64,000 nt of DNA from contig BPQB01000037.1 in the NCBI GenBank assembly GCA_019973155.2, positions 62,001-126,000 of the forward strand. Reading direction: 5' to 3'. The DNA is from Phanerochaete sordida. Lineage: Eukaryota; Basidiomycota; Agaricomycetes; Polyporales; Phanerochaetaceae. A program made the translations under genes and the position numbers. The first letter of the stretch is position 1. Each line of letters opens with the position of its first letter. A model generated the notes under the pieces. It was not told the origin of the DNA. It searched no databases and saw only the letters and a program-made list of their open reading frames with translations. Shown in pieces: positions 45,396 through 56,801 of this stretch.

Positions 45396-47453
45396 ATGTA
45401 CCCAGGTTTGAATGATGATGCTCTGCAAAGACTCGCAGTGGTCTGAACACACTTCTAGCCCAGGCACACGTCGTCAAGACCTTCAACCAGCTCGTCAACC
45501 TCGTCCCCGAGGCCGACAGGGCTCGAGTGAGTTGCGTATTACTTGCGATGTCACGCTGCTTGCTGAATGCGCATTCCTTCATTTAGCCGCATGTCGCGCT
45601 GCTTGTTGGAGAAGTCACGCCGTTCCGGAATGATACAGATCGCGAGATAACTTTCCGCCAGGTGCGCGGCGCGCTTTGGTCCACATTCCGCTTCGGACTG
45701 ACATGCCCTGCAGGAATCTAACTTTTATTATCTGACAGGCTGCAATGTGCCGTCCTCATATGCCCTGCTTGTATCGCAGCCTGGCACATCACTCACGCTG
45801 CACCCATCCGTGCAGCTCTTCATCCCGCCCATCTCACCCGAAGACGTCATGTGGTCCGTCCCGCCGCCGACGGTCGAGGTCGCCTCGTCCACCCACGACG
45901 TCACCTCCGTGAAGCTCGTCACCGATTTCGGCTCGGTGCTCGAGGAGACGCTGCGTGCGTATCCGGACGCGCTCGTGCACATCCTCCCGCACAGCACGCT
46001 CGGCGGTGCCACGGCCCCGCTCTTCCCGGTCCTGCCGCAGGGCTTCCGCGACGTCATCACCGCGACGCTCGGCAACGTCGCCGCGGACACGAAGGTCACG
46101 AACGCGTACCTCCTCACGGCCGTTCACCTGGCGCGCCTCACTAAGGACTCGTACGAGATCGCGGAGATTCGCCGCGCGAACGAGATCAGCTCGCGCGCAC
46201 ACGAGACTGTCATGCGTGTGCTCGGCCTCGGTGTGAAGCACCTCCAGGAGGGAAAGACCGTCAAGGCACAGGGCCGCCCGCTCCTCCCGGGCGAATGGCT
46301 CATCGAGAAGGAGGCAGAGGCGGAAGCGCTGTTCGTCGCGAGCTGCAGGCGCGAGGGGTGCGTGCAGTTGATTTCATGCCGACAACCCATCTGACTTTTC
46401 GCAGCGCAGTGCACCAAGCATATATGCCAATTGTCGCGTCGTCGACGCGCGCATCTACGCTCCACTACTGCTGCAATGACAAGGCCTTCGCGTGGGGACC
46501 TGTCGGAAGCCACGATCATCTGAACAACGGGCAGCTTGCGCATTCTCATGCTGGCGAGGGTATGCCCCAGCCGTCAGCTCTCTAATATCATGCTCTGACG
46601 TCAAGCAGACCCACATCATGGTCAGAAGACCTTTGTTCCACAGGTTCTCCTCATCGACGCAGGCTGCGAATGGGACAACCATGCTGCCGATAGTAAGCCG
46701 TTTACCCATTTTGATATCCTCACCCTGGCTTACGGCAACAGTTACGCGCACGATGCCCGTGGGCAACGGCGGCCGCTTCACGGCCGAGTCAGGTGCCATC
46801 TACGAGCTGGTGCTGGAGATGCAGGCCGAGTCGTTCAACATCCTGCGCGCGGGCCTGCACTGGGACGCCGTGCAGCTGCTCTGCCACCGCGTGCTCGTCC
46901 GCGGCTTCCAGCGCCTGGGTATCTTCCACGCACCGAACGCGCAGACGGGGCCGAGCGTGCCCAGCGGCGGCGGCTCGCGCTACTCCGAGGAGGCGATCCT
47001 CGCGAGCGGCATCAGCACCGCGTTCTTCCCGCACGGCGTCGGCCACAGCCTCGGCCTCGACGTGCACGACGTCCCGAGCGCGAGCAAGCCCGAGGTCAAC
47101 CCCACGATCAAGCTCGAGGCCGTCGGACACCCAGACTTCTACCGCTACCTGCGCCTCAGGCTGCCGCTCGTGGCTGGCATGGTCGTCGTGAGTACTTGTG
47201 GTTTGAGATCTTCGAAGATGGAGGCTGATATTCCGGACAGACTGTCGAGCCCGGCTGCTACTTCTCGCCGCACCTCCTCGCGGCGGTCCGCGACTCGCCG
47301 CTCATCAACCACGAGGTTCTCGCCAAGTACGAGAGCGTCGGCGGTGTTCGCATCGAGGATGTCGTCGTCATCACCGATACTGGGTTTGAGAACCTGACGA
47401 CTGTCAAGAGCGACCGCAAGTGGGTCGAAGCGGTGTGCAGCGGCGAGATCTAG
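45396..47453 (+). CDS. Xaa-Pro peptidase (prolidase-like, family M24B)
   Basis: The start at 45396 is tentative (a 10-nt first exon MYP/A, then QAHVVKTFNQLVNLVPEADR from 45459). The N-terminal aminopeptidase-P domain includes PHVALLVGEVTPFRNDTDRE, ITFRQ, the exon near 45715 reading NFYYLTGCNVPSSYALL, LFIPPISPEDVMWSVPPPT. The pita-bread domain starts at LTKDSYEIAEIRRANEISS. Metal ligands can be seen: VLLIDAGCEWDNHAADI (Asp, Asp), TAFFPHGVGHSLGLDVHD (His), TVEPGCYFSPHLL (Glu) and VGGVRIEDVVVITDTGFE (Glu). The family removes Xaa-Pro dipeptides or N-terminal residues before proline, with Mn2+. A different upstream first exon carrying a mitochondrial signal is possible. Confidence 0.85.
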
Positions 47454-47583
47454 GGTGCCCCAGAAACAATAAATAATGTGTACGATTCCCTGTATATCAA
47501 AACCATTTGAAGTGTACTGCTAGGAATGCCACAGATTACGCTGTACCCCAGTTATTCGAACACGATCGGCTTCCACCTCCACA

Positions 47584-48125
47584 TCAATGAGTGCCTGCCG
47601 TTCCGTCGTCCTTCGCTTGTGCTTTCTCGAACTCCTTGAGATAGGCGTCAGTGTGCTCGCTATGGCGCTGTGCCTGCTCACCATCCAGATATACCGCCTG
47701 GGTATCCTCGCCCAAACCCAAAGAAACGAGTTTGCCGGTTGCTTCCTTGTCCATCCAGATCACACCCCACTTGACCGCTGCCGAGCAGAGCCTGCCGCCG
47801 ACCGTCCGCTCTCCGACAGCCTAGCCCACGATCCAGTACTCTTTCCACGCTCGCCGATTCCTAGAAGGACGAACTGCACGTGCGGCCAAAAGACACCGTG
47901 CATCCCAGCAACCTGCACGGCAACCGGCGCGTCCGTCTCGCTGAAGCTCAGCTCCAGAATGCCTTCTCCGCCGGTTCCAGCCAGGACCTGGACGCGGCTG
48001 GGCTTCGAGGCATATGCGAAGTGGTAGTACGTCCCAGGACCCTCTGTGTACAGCTGCGCCTGATTGACCAGACACAGCTCCTCCCTGTCGATGAGCGCTT
48101 GCTCGACCGCAGATTGACCTCGCAT
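47584..48125 (-). CDS. Hypothetical protein
   Basis: Two exons with an intron near 47840-47898 (phase 0). MRGQSAVEQALIDREELCL opens the protein, then LYTEGPGTYYHFAYASKPSR, VQVLAGTGGEGILELSFSET, GMHGVFWPH, and after the intron AVGERTVGGRLCSAAVKWGV, IWMDKEATGKLVSLGLGED, ending with a helical acidic tail (HTDAYLKEFEKAQAKDDG). Codon bias supports coding. No family recognised; no signal peptide or membrane segment. Its first codons lie antisense to a decayed DUF4470 exon on the other strand. Confidence 0.6.
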
Positions 48126-48592
48126 TCGTCGGTGCGCGCAGCCTCATGTTCGCATCGGGCCTTGCGCCTCATTCCTAAATGATAGCTTCGGGAAACTTGC
48201 GCAGCGTACTGAGCACCATTATCGCGCTGCCGCCCGCCTACCTCCGCAAAGTGACCGTCCTCATGAACGATCGCGACCAGCACGTCACCATCCGCAACAT
48301 CCTCATCCGGCAGCTGCTCGCGCGCATTTCGGACAAGCGGCGCGCGGCCGACATGGCCCTGCACCTCTGGTACTCGGAGTTCATACCCGAGGCGTACGGC
48401 GCGGAGCTCGTCGACATCGGCATGGAGCTCTGCGGGAAGAACGCCGACGTGCTGCACTTGCAGCTGGGCGAGCACGCGACGCTCGATGCGGAAATGAACG
48501 GGGTCGTGCGCAAGCTTTGCAGCGCGTCCATCATGTCGTCGATCAAGTTCAAGACCACTCAGGCACAGTGTCGATTTCGTATGCATATTTGA
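48090..48592 (+). pseudogene. Truncated DUF4470 gene fragment
   Basis: A short exon piece (RPQIDLAFV, about 48108-48133) and the next exon (ASGNLRSVLSTIIALPPAYL, KVTVLMNDRDQHVTIRNILI, KRRAADMALHLWYSEFIPEA) match the DUF4470 domain of the gene on the opposite strand at 48724-51287. The MYND finger, the WG.MPA.D.L entry and everything downstream are absent, and a stop lies in frame just upstream. It is therefore a 5'- and 3'-truncated copy in inverted orientation. Confidence 0.7.
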
Positions 48593-48723
48593 AAACGAAA
48601 GATAGAGGCAACACAAGCGAGAGGCAAGACGGCCGCACGGCGCACGACCGAGCGCTATGGCCGGGTCATGCGCCGCGAAGTCCCTTGCCTCCGCGGAGCC
48701 AACGAGCCATGCCTCGAGCGGCT

Positions 48724-51287
48724 CTACGCGGGAACGATCTCGATGTACCGCTCGGTCCACATCGAGGAGCCGACGCTCGACTACGAAAGGCGGTCAGGAA
48801 CACGCATGTGTCACAAGCACATCGTGGCCGCACCTGCAGGTACCAGCTCTCGCTGTCCTTAAACTCCGGAAGGTCGGACGGCGCGCCGTTCAGCGGCGCG
48901 CAGAGACGCTGCGGGACCGGCATCAGTGGCGCGCATGCAGAACGAGGGCCGACGGGGCTGGCGCGAGACAAGAGACGGCGTACGTGGGAAACGATGCCAT
49001 GGGCCAGCCTGCGCCTGAGCCCGACCTTCCTCAGCGCCGCGGCCAGGCCTTGCTTCGCGAGGTACGTGTCAAACGCGGCCGACTGGTCGTACACGGCCGC
49101 GAACGAGCCGCTGCTGGCCAGAATGCCGTCCGCCCAGGCTGCAGCCGCGGCGGATGAGACGATAGGCTGTGCCTACGCAATATGTGACGTACCGTTCATT
49201 TCTCTGTCAGTGGGCTGCTTGGTGCGGTCCGGCATGGCGATCTGTGCGTCGCGCGGAGGATCAGCAGCGCAACCCGCGGTCGGTGATCCGCACCTTTCCG
49301 GTCGCGATCATCCTGTCGACGATGCCTTCCATGTCCTTCTCCCCTGGCTGGGCCGCAGGCTCGCGCTCTTGCCAGTTCATAAAGTGGCCGACGATAGCGG
49401 CGCCGCGGTCGCGCCTGAGGAAGCCGCCCCAGGCCTCGAGGACGCGCGGGACGCGGAGGTAGTTCTCGTCGACGAGGTTCGAGACGTCGATGCGGTCGAA
49501 GCGCGTGGACGCGGGCAGGCCGATCGCGGCGAGGTCGCCGCGGCGAAGGCTGGCCGCGAGGTCGACTGCGTCCTTGTCCGTGATCTTTATGTCGATGCGC
49601 ATGTGCGCGAGGCGCTCCGCGAACGTCTCCAGCTGCAACACGACGTGGTAGTACAGGCAGCCGTACAGGTCTTCGCGCGTCGCGCCGTGGGCCTTGCCCG
49701 CCGCGACGACCTCCTCAATGCTGCAATGTAACTATGAATACGTGCTGGCGCGGGAGGCGCGGGGCGACGCACTTCCAGGAGTTCAGCGGGTTTGCGCCGT
49801 CGGTCTGCAGCCATTCGCCTAGCGGGGAGAAGAGGAAGCGGTTGGGCGAGTTGAACTGCGCGCTGTGGGCGCCAAACGGCAGGACGAGGGCGAAGCGGTG
49901 GTATTCGAGCAGGGCAAGCCGATGCGACCCTTCGCACCGAGCCCACTGCCGGTGGCGCAGGTCGATCCGAGCCGGGTCGAAACTGGGGGGAGTGAGCGGG
50001 ATAGTAGGCGTGCAGGGAAAACACGACGTACCGGATGCGACTCAGCTCGTCTGCGGCGTCGGCCATGCTGTACCTGGCGGACGAGGTGAGCAGCGCGCTG
50101 CACAGCATGCGAATGTCCTGGCCGACGTTGACGTCGAGGAACGACTGTGAGCCCAGCTGTGTGCGCGCGTCGCTAGTGCCAGCGAGGAGCTTCACGGCGA
50201 GAGATGCGATTTCAACGTGGTACGCTGCTGGGATGAAGGCAGTGTACCACAAATGCAGTGCTATATCTGCAGCTCTCCGCTTGTTGCTAACATCGGCTAG
50301 GACGCGTAGCATAAGGATATTGCGAAGGGTGACATAGTCCGAAATGTCGTTCATGAGTACGGTGACCTGGCCTGCATAGTTTTCTGGCAGGCCGTTAACC
50401 GTCTTCAGCACGTTCCGCAGATCGCCCGAAGCTGACGACAGGATCGACCTCAGCAATTGTTCCTCGCTCGCAATTCGTACATACCGATGAAGGCTACACC
50501 GATTTGAGTCCGAGATTTTGCATCGTCAGCTGACAGCTTCAGTACATCGATTGCTGGCATTGTTCCCCACCTGAAATTCAATGAGCATCTGGAAGCAAAG
50601 TGTGAGCAACTAGAGCCTACAGGGGGAGGCCGCGGCTCAAAAGATGCATTCGTGGCACACCGCTGACGAAAATGGGCGGTCGATCTTCCTCTGCCCAGGC
50701 TGGCTGCCACTGATCGGACCGGATAGGGTCCTTGCAATCTGTTGAAAGTAAAGACGGGTGTTAGGAGACGAGACACGCTCTCATACCGCTTTTATGCAGC
50801 TTCCAATGTTTTCTCTGGCAATCCTAAAGAAACTCTAGTTGTCAATCGAAATAAGAGACGCATATATGCAGCATACACGCGCCTTCGAGCAATATTCGAC
50901 GAGGCGGCATCCGCTACAGACCTGTTGGCCCATTTTGAGGCACTCCAGGCCCTCGGCGGGATCGGTATACGCGCACGGCACCCTGGTGGGGACGAATGCG
51001 GGCAGCTCGTTGGATTGCTGGCGGAGCAGCGCGACGGCCACTTCCTTCTCCGATGTCCCGTGATGTTCAAGGACCGTCGTCCACTGCTTCGAGTCAAGGA
51101 TACCCTGGACGGGGCTGCGCCCCAGATTGGGCTCGTTCATGCCTGCTGGATTGTGCGATGAGAGTGTCAGGGATTGTGTGTCCTTCTGGGTGATCCAAGC
51201 GGCGACTTTCGCCAGCTTGTCGTCTCTCAGCGACAGGCCGGACAGCGCGTCGCTGAGCTCTTGCAGAGAGTCATCGAAGTCAGGCAT
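48724..51287 (-). CDS. MYND-DUF4470 protein 1
   Basis: The start at 51287 gives MPDFDDSLQELSDALSGL. MYND finger: CAYTDPAEGLEC, VCSGCRLVEYCSK, an intron, DCQRKHWKLHKS, an intron, DCKDPIRSDQWQPAW. Then WGTMPAIDVLKLSADDAKS opens DUF4470 (ASGDLRNVLKTVNGLPENYA, VTVLMNDISDYVTLRNILM, KRRAADIALHLWYTAFIPAA). Next the C-terminal region shared by this fungal family (LALLEYHRFALVLPFGA, GATREDLYGCLYYHVVLQLE, RFDRIDVSNLVDENYLRVPR, VLEAWGGFLRRDRGAAIVGH, FMNW) and the end PEFKDSESWYLQ...SSMWTERYIEIVPA. About eight exons. The intron splitting the finger begins with GC instead of GT. Function unknown. Confidence 0.75.
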
Positions 51288-51552
51288 GGTACTGAGTTGG
51301 ACGGGGGTGGAAGAGGCTTGATGGTCTCTGGGCAAGTCGCGCTTGCTTTTGAGGGAGATGTGGATCCTTCAGGGCCCCTCATCGGATATGAATGCGCGGA
51401 GACGCGCCGCGCGCAGAGCCGCGTACACGTTTTTTGGCATTAGCTGAGTCTAGCTCTGCGCAAAGATTGGGTTTCTCCTGATGTGGGCACAGCGTTAACC
51501 ATCTTCGCTTCATTGGCACCTCGTGCTCAGAACTTCCGGCGAGTGGTGCTGG

Positions 51553-52520
51553 TCAGCTGGACATGAAACCACCACCACGGGACAAAGCCGCGCACCTTCG
51601 TTGGTCGATACTTAAATGCATGCTCTGCGCACCAGATATGACCGTGTTGGAGCAGCCCTGCATCGACACGACGCACAAGACACCGCAGCTCGGTGGAGCT
51701 ACGCGAGAATAGAAGAAGCCCAGGCGGAAATGTGACTCGAAGCTTGAGCTTGAGGGGCAGAAGGCGGGCTCATGGTTAGGGAGAATCCTACAGAGATCAG
51801 TAAGCAAGTCAGTTCTGTTCTCTTCGCCATGTCTAGCAGCCTCGCACCTTCGTAAGGACACGTGACAGACAAGGCATTGAACACGCATGCGTGGAAGGTG
51901 CACGTTGGAACTCGACCCCGCTCGATCTAGAGCGCACGGCGGCCTGCGAAGTAGTACTTCACATCGATGTCCCAGGGCTGCTTGGCCTTGCTCGGCCGCG
52001 CCGTGAGGCAGCTTGTACACGTTGTCGACGAGGAAGTCGCGCGCAGCCGGCACAACGAGCCGGTCCGCGCGCAGCACGGCTTCGAGACGCGCACGCTGGA
52101 GCATCAGTTCCACCTCGAGGTGGCGACACAGCGGAAGGTTCATGCGTACTCCTGCAGCATGGTGTCAGTGCTGCCGCTTCGTCCACATCCGCGCCGCCAC
52201 ATCGTGGACGTACCGCGCCCATCAGCGCTAGACCCTTGGCAAGGCAGTGAGTACCGGCATATACCAGCGCTCGTCGTCAGTGAAGCTTGAATGCTAGCGT
52301 GCCGTCGAGCGGGACACAAAGGAGCTGCGCGGACTCTATCAGCAGAGCCCACGAGGAGCGATACAGTGCGTACGTGCGCCACGATTTCGTGTTGCATCCT
52401 GCGCCAGAGATCCCCCTCGCTAGCTCCGCGGCGAGGACTTCAATGGTCGCGAGGTGCCACCCTCGAGAGCAGCCGAGTTATCGTACGGCGTCGCGGCGCT
52501 GTGCGTCGCAATAGCGAGCA
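51553..52520 (-). pseudogene. Diverged MYND-associated gene fragments
   Basis: Two conserved blocks lie on the minus strand. Upstream, GISGAGCNTKSWRTYALYRS, LLIESAQLLCVPLDGTLAF and KLHFTDDERWYMPVL (about 52460-52260) resemble an uncharacterised fungal protein tail. Downstream, MNLPLCRHLEVELMLQRARL then RADRLVVPAARDFLVDNVYK and LPHGAAE (52142-52000) match the THALV.DVLRTDRLVAP..RPFLVDSV..LPHG block of the short MYND family. The finger itself and the RVPGPNG block are missing. It is probably a decayed or chimeric copy; a very diverged live gene cannot be excluded. Confidence 0.45.
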
Positions 52521-52527
52521 TCTGCGC

Positions 52528-52552
52528 TAAAAAACAAACAAACAAACAAAAA
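52528..52552 (+). repeat. (CAAA)n microsatellite
   Basis: An A-rich simple repeat of CAAA units sits exactly where the coding-like sequence of two neighbouring MYND fragments is interrupted. It may be replication slippage or the A-tail of an old insertion. Confidence 0.6.
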
Positions 52553-52832
52553 GCATAGTTGAGCGGCGGCGAGACGCGCCTCTGTGTGCTGCACTGGCAG
52601 GTGAGGTGTCTTGGGTGTGCTCAAGCACTCTGATCTGCGCAAGGTAAGCGGTGAGGCAAAGCGGATCGTCTCGGGCGCACCTTGCCACTGCGCACGAGGT
52701 CCTCCACGGTCCGCCTCGTCTCGGGCCCGGGAGACGCGCCAGGCTCCCCAGCAACGAATGGTCGCCGCAGTCGGCCCCTCTGCTGCTGGCGTCAGACTCA
52801 GGAACGACAGTACATACCGCCTCTTCCGCAAT

Positions 52833-53235
52833 TTAAGAGGCTGGAAGCGAGCCTACGTCAGACGGCGCAGCGCAGAGAAGACGTACGTTCTGCGATGCGC
52901 CAGTGTCAAGTATGCACTCTGTCGTGCAAACGGATTTGTGCTCCGGCCGATCCGCAATCTGGCATTCCCGACACTGTTGCAGAAGCAGGAGGGTTTCAAT
53001 TCGTCTGCAATTACCGTAACGCATGAGTGGGTACTTACTGTACAGTACACAGCAGCGTGTCCATTTACATTTTCCGCATTGCGTGACGTTTAAGCCCTCG
53101 TCTTCGATTGTTGGACGGTCATTGTAGGGGCAGACCCTCTCCGACCAGAGCAAAACCGGGTTTTGCTCTGGTTTAGGGCCCTCTAGAAATATCTCCATGC
53201 GCGGGCCTTCTGAGTCAAAGCTTGGATCGTGATGG
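52833..53235 (-). pseudogene. MYND short family, N-terminal fragment
   Basis: It reads MEIFLEGPKPE, then nine inserted residues (QNPVLLWSE), then RVCPYNDRPTIEDEGLNVTQ, CGKCKWTRCC, an intron and CRECQIADRPEHKSVCTTEC, LDTGASQN. Compared with the intact members, the conserved Trp of ADWPEHK is Arg, the Tyr before the last Cys is Cys, and the whole C-terminal domain is absent. The insertion corresponds to a perfect 14-bp palindrome (53144-53172). Confidence 0.65.
53144..53172. repeat. Perfect 14-bp inverted repeat
   Basis: Arms 53144-53157 (ACCAGAGCAAAACC) and 53159-53172 with one base between. It generates the nine-residue insertion in the MYND fragment and is absent from the other family members. 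Confidence 0.85.
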
Positions 53236-53257
53236 AAAGGGCATCTTGAAGGGGCAG

Positions 53258-53495
53258 GAGCGGCGGTCGCGTGCAACTTTGCAAGCAGCTATAGGCGCAT
53301 CATCCCGCTCTGCAAAAACGTCGTGATACGCTCGCGAGTACTCGGACATTCATCGAGCCGTTGGACTATATGTGGATGAAGCGATAATGAGGGCAAGACG
53401 ACGGATTTCACAGGTAACTTCGCTTGGACGTGCGATGGGCGCCTCACTAGAGTCCTGATTAGGTATGCGTAGTTCGAATGCGCACTGCGCAGCAA
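53258..53495. repeat. Dispersed repeat, copy 1
   Basis: About 240 bp nearly identical, in the same orientation, to 62903-63166 (for example GTTGGACTATATGTGGATGA and TGGGCGCCTCAC are shared). On the minus strand both keep the frame ELRIPNQDS.EAP.ARPSEV, so it may be a gene remnant. No terminal repeats were seen. Confidence 0.75.
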
Positions 53496-53717
53496 ATAAT
53501 TGCATGACCGTCTAACCTCTGTCCGTCATTTTCCCTTTAGGCTTAGGCGGCCCAACTGGCGTGCTCCCGCCGAATTCAATCGGCTGGTACAGTAAGGCGA
53601 TGGCTACTCGGGAGGTCTCAAGCTTCGAACGAGCCCTAGACTCATTGTGCACCCTTGCTAATCAGACGCAGCGAAGACCGCCGAACATTACCTGCTTGCT
53701 ACAATTCCCGAAGTCCT

Positions 53718-54622
53718 CTAATGCATGACAGTCTGCCCCCTGTCCTTCATCTTCCGCCTGGGCTTCTTCGGCCCGCGCACAACTTCACTCAGCTGCAGTG
53801 GCCTGTCCGGCGTCAGCCCGTGGTGGTCGTCCGCGGCTAGCAGCGCAAGCACGGCGTCCTGCGGAAAGTCGCCGTTGACGACGCCCTTCACGCGCGCGAA
53901 GACCTCGGCGCACGGGAGGCCCCCGCCCGCGCCGCACGCGCGCTCGCCGAGCTCGAGGCGCTGGAAGAAGAAGAGGCTCGTGCCGTTCGGGCCCGGGACG
54001 CGGAAGACGACGAGCGCGAGGCCAAGCGCGCCCTGCGCCTGGAGCGCCGCGCCGTGCGCACGGTCCGCGGCGGTGTAGCCCGGCGCGCCGAGCTGCCAGT
54101 GCCACTGCGCCGCGACGCGCGCGTGTGCCTCAAGATAGACGCTGTCGACGAGGAACGGCCGCTCGGACGGCGGCACGAGGCGGTCGGTGCGGATGAGGTC
54201 GACGACGAGCGCGTGCGTGGATGTCAGGTTCGTGCCCTGCGTGCAGAGTGCCGCGCGCGCGGCCCAACGGAAGAGCCATGCGTTGAACTGCGGGTGGCGT
54301 GAGCGGGCGCGCGCGCAGTTCGGGAGGCACGCACATCAAGCCACCGGCCGATGTCCAGTTTCCGCGGGGGCCTGCACACAGCCTTGTGCTCAGGCCAGTC
54401 CGCAGCTTGGCATTCGCGTGTCTGTGGTTGGGGTTGTCACATGGCGACGAAGCGGCGGATGAGTAGACAGGAACATACACAGTAGCGGACCCAGGTGCAC
54501 TTGGTACACTTTTTGACATCCAGACCAGCGTAGTTTCGATTTCTTGGACAATTTTTGTAGTGACATACTCTCTCGGGTGGTGGGTCTTCGAAGGCTGCTT
54601 TCATCCGCGAGTCGATAATCAT
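53718..54622 (-). CDS. MYND zinc-finger protein, short family, member 3
   Basis: Start at 54622 (MIIDSRMKAAFEDPPPERV). MYND finger: CHYKNCPRNRNYAG, KKCTKCTWVRYC, an intron, RECQAADWPEHKAVC, then KLDIGRWLD, an intron, and FNAWLFRWAARAALCTQGTN. The conserved domain follows: LTSTHALVVDLIRTDRLVPP, RPFLVDSVYLEAHARVAAQW, VVFRVPGPNGTSLFFFQRLE, LLAADDHHGLTPDRPLQLSE and the end GPKKPRRKMKDRGQTVMH. It is head to head with the intact member at 55048 with 425 bp between, so they may be coregulated. Function unknown. Confidence 0.75.
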
Positions 54623-55047
54623 TTTGACGTCTAGAGCGTGAATATTTAGGTTGCCTCTGCCAGTGTTAGAAGGATGATAGAGGAGCCAATATTGTTGCAC
54701 CGTAAGCAGTGATACCAGCGGAGACGGTAGGCAGGTCTGTTGGAGGGTGTGGAGGATTGTGACTGAGTACTCGGTGGCCGAGTCCTTCGCGCCGCAAGCT
54801 GCTTACATAATACATATCACGTGACCGCGTGCGAAGACCACGTGGCAGTCACGCGATACGTAATTTGCTTCGAGGTGCGTTCGAGTTGTTTTCCTTTCTT
54901 GGAACGCTACCCGTGTTCGATTCCACCACCACAACATCTTCGCGTCTGGGGCTTTCATTTTTGCGCTGTACGAATCGCACAGAACAAGAGATTGTCGTCA
55001 TAAAACTTGCAGCTTGACGCTCTGCGCGACACCCTCGCTCGGACATC

Positions 55048-55975
55048 ATGCCAATCTTCGACTCGCGCATGGAGATAGTCCTGGGGGACCCAAAACCGGA
55101 GAGGGTCTGCCACTATAAGGATTGTCCAAACAATCGAAAGTACAAGGGTTTGAACGTCAAGCAATGCGGAAAATGCAAATGGATACGCTACTGTGTAAGT
55201 ACCCACTCACGCGTCGCGGGAACTGCGGACGAATTGAAACCCTCCTGCTTCTGCAACAGTGTCGGGAATGCCAGGTCGCGGATTGGCCGGAGCACAAAGC
55301 CGTCTGCACGACAGAGCGCATGCTCGACATTGGCGCATGGCAGAACGTACGTCTTCTCTATTTGCCTGCGCCGCGCCGTCTGACGCCACGCGGCAGAAAT
55401 ACGCGTGGCTCTTCCGCTGGGCCGCGCGCGAGACGCTGTGCTACCACCCCGACATGAACCTCACGAGCACGCACGCGCTCCTCGTCGAGGTGCTGCGCAC
55501 GGACCGCCTCGTCGCCCCGACCGCGCGCCCGTTCCTCGTCGACAGCGTGCACGTCCTGCCGCACGGCACCGTCGAGGCGCACTGGGGCGTCCCCGGGCAG
55601 CACGCGGTCTACACCGCGGCGGACCGCGCGCGCGGCGCGATGCTGCAGGCGCAGGGCGCGCTCGGGCTCGCGCAGGTCATCTTCCGCATCCCGGGCCCGA
55701 ACGGCACGAGCATGCTCTTCTTCCAGTGCTTCGAGCTCCCCGAGCACGAGTACGCCGCGCGCCGCGACCTCGGCCGCCACCAGGTCTATGCGCTCACGAA
55801 GAAGGTTGTGAATGGGGACCTCCCGGAGGTCGTGGTGCGAATCCTGCTTACACCGGGGGACCTGGCCGGCCCTCCGCCCTACCAGCCGAACGGATTTGGC
55901 GGAAGCACACCAGTTGGGCCGCCAAAGCCCAAGAGGAAAATGAAGGACAGAGGCCAGGAGATCATGCATGCATGA
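55048..55975 (+). CDS. MYND zinc-finger protein, short family, member 4
   Basis: Exons 55048-55194, 55260-55346 and 55397-55975 (270 residues). Almost a twin of the 24151 gene: MPIFDSRMEIVLGDPKPERV, CHYKDCPNNRKYKGLNVKQC, GKCKWIRYC, CRECQVADWPEHKAVCTTER, then LFRWAARETLCYHPDMNLTS, THALLVEVLRTDRLVAPTAR, FRIPGPNGTSMLFFQCFELP and the end KPKRKMKDRGQEIMHA. Identical intron positions. Zinc ligands complete. Likely a recent dispersed duplicate. Function unknown. Confidence 0.82.
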
Positions 55976-56293
55976 AGATCTCGGTTCACTGCTCGTTTTC
56001 AGGGGGCTGCCCACTCACGTCTTCGTGAACGAAACCCAATCATAACCAATCATTTATAGTCCAGTCTTTCTCTGCACTACTCCCTTCTCACCGTCATTAC
56101 GTTCCAGATGTGTATTCTATTTTGTGGCCCGTATCCTACCGTATCGTAACAGTGCACACCCCGGACGACGGAGCCATCAATCGGCGCAACCTCTGGGGCG
56201 TATTGAAGGTTGCAGCGTCAAGTCTTGTTCAGGCAGAAGGTCCCGCTATAGCTACTTTCACGCTTGAGCCAAAGCCATGCTCCTCCGTGCGTT
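55976..56293. other. Gene-free stretch
   Basis: No coding motif. It contains the 3' flank of the 55048 gene and non-homologous sequence leading to a MYND fragment. Confidence 0.45.
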
Positions 56294-56625
56294 TCAACCT
56301 GTCCACACCAGCCCACATGCCATTCCAGGTGGCCTTGCGAGCCTTCCCTGCGCGGAACTACCACTGACTGGTGACGCAGGTGAGCGCCGCGATGCGGATG
56401 TGGACGGAGCGGTATATATCGAGATTGTGCATGCATAAGCGAACAGAGCTCGATGTTTACGTTGAACCGCCCACATAGAGACCGAGGACGCAATGTCTAC
56501 CCGCAGCACCTCGCCGAGGAGCGCGTGCGTGCTCGTCAGGTCCGTGTTGGAGTGGTCCCACAACGTCGCGCGCGCGGCCCAGCGGACGAGCGACCTCTGT
56601 TTTAGCTGCGTGGCGTAAGACGACG
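56294..56625 (-). pseudogene. MYND short family, internal fragment
   Basis: A minus-strand frame reads RSLVRWAARATLWDHSNTD, LTSTHALLGEVLRVDIASSV then diverges. It corresponds to the start of the last exon of the intact members (LFRWAARETLC..THALLVEVLRTDRLV). No finger and no RVPGPNG block follow, so it is a truncated fragment directly downstream of MYND-DUF4470 protein 2. Confidence 0.65.
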
Positions 56626-56801
56626 CAGCACAGGGAAGCGCATGCCACCTGCTATCTGCACGACTCCGTCCATACTAAACGCTAGTTCGAATCTAGCAAG
56701 ACGCATGAAAGACGCGAATGTTGACGTCGATACGGCAGACTCTGTCTCGATGGCGCAGCGATCCCGAAGTCGCAATAATTCTCGGGGCACCGAAGGAAGT
56801 C

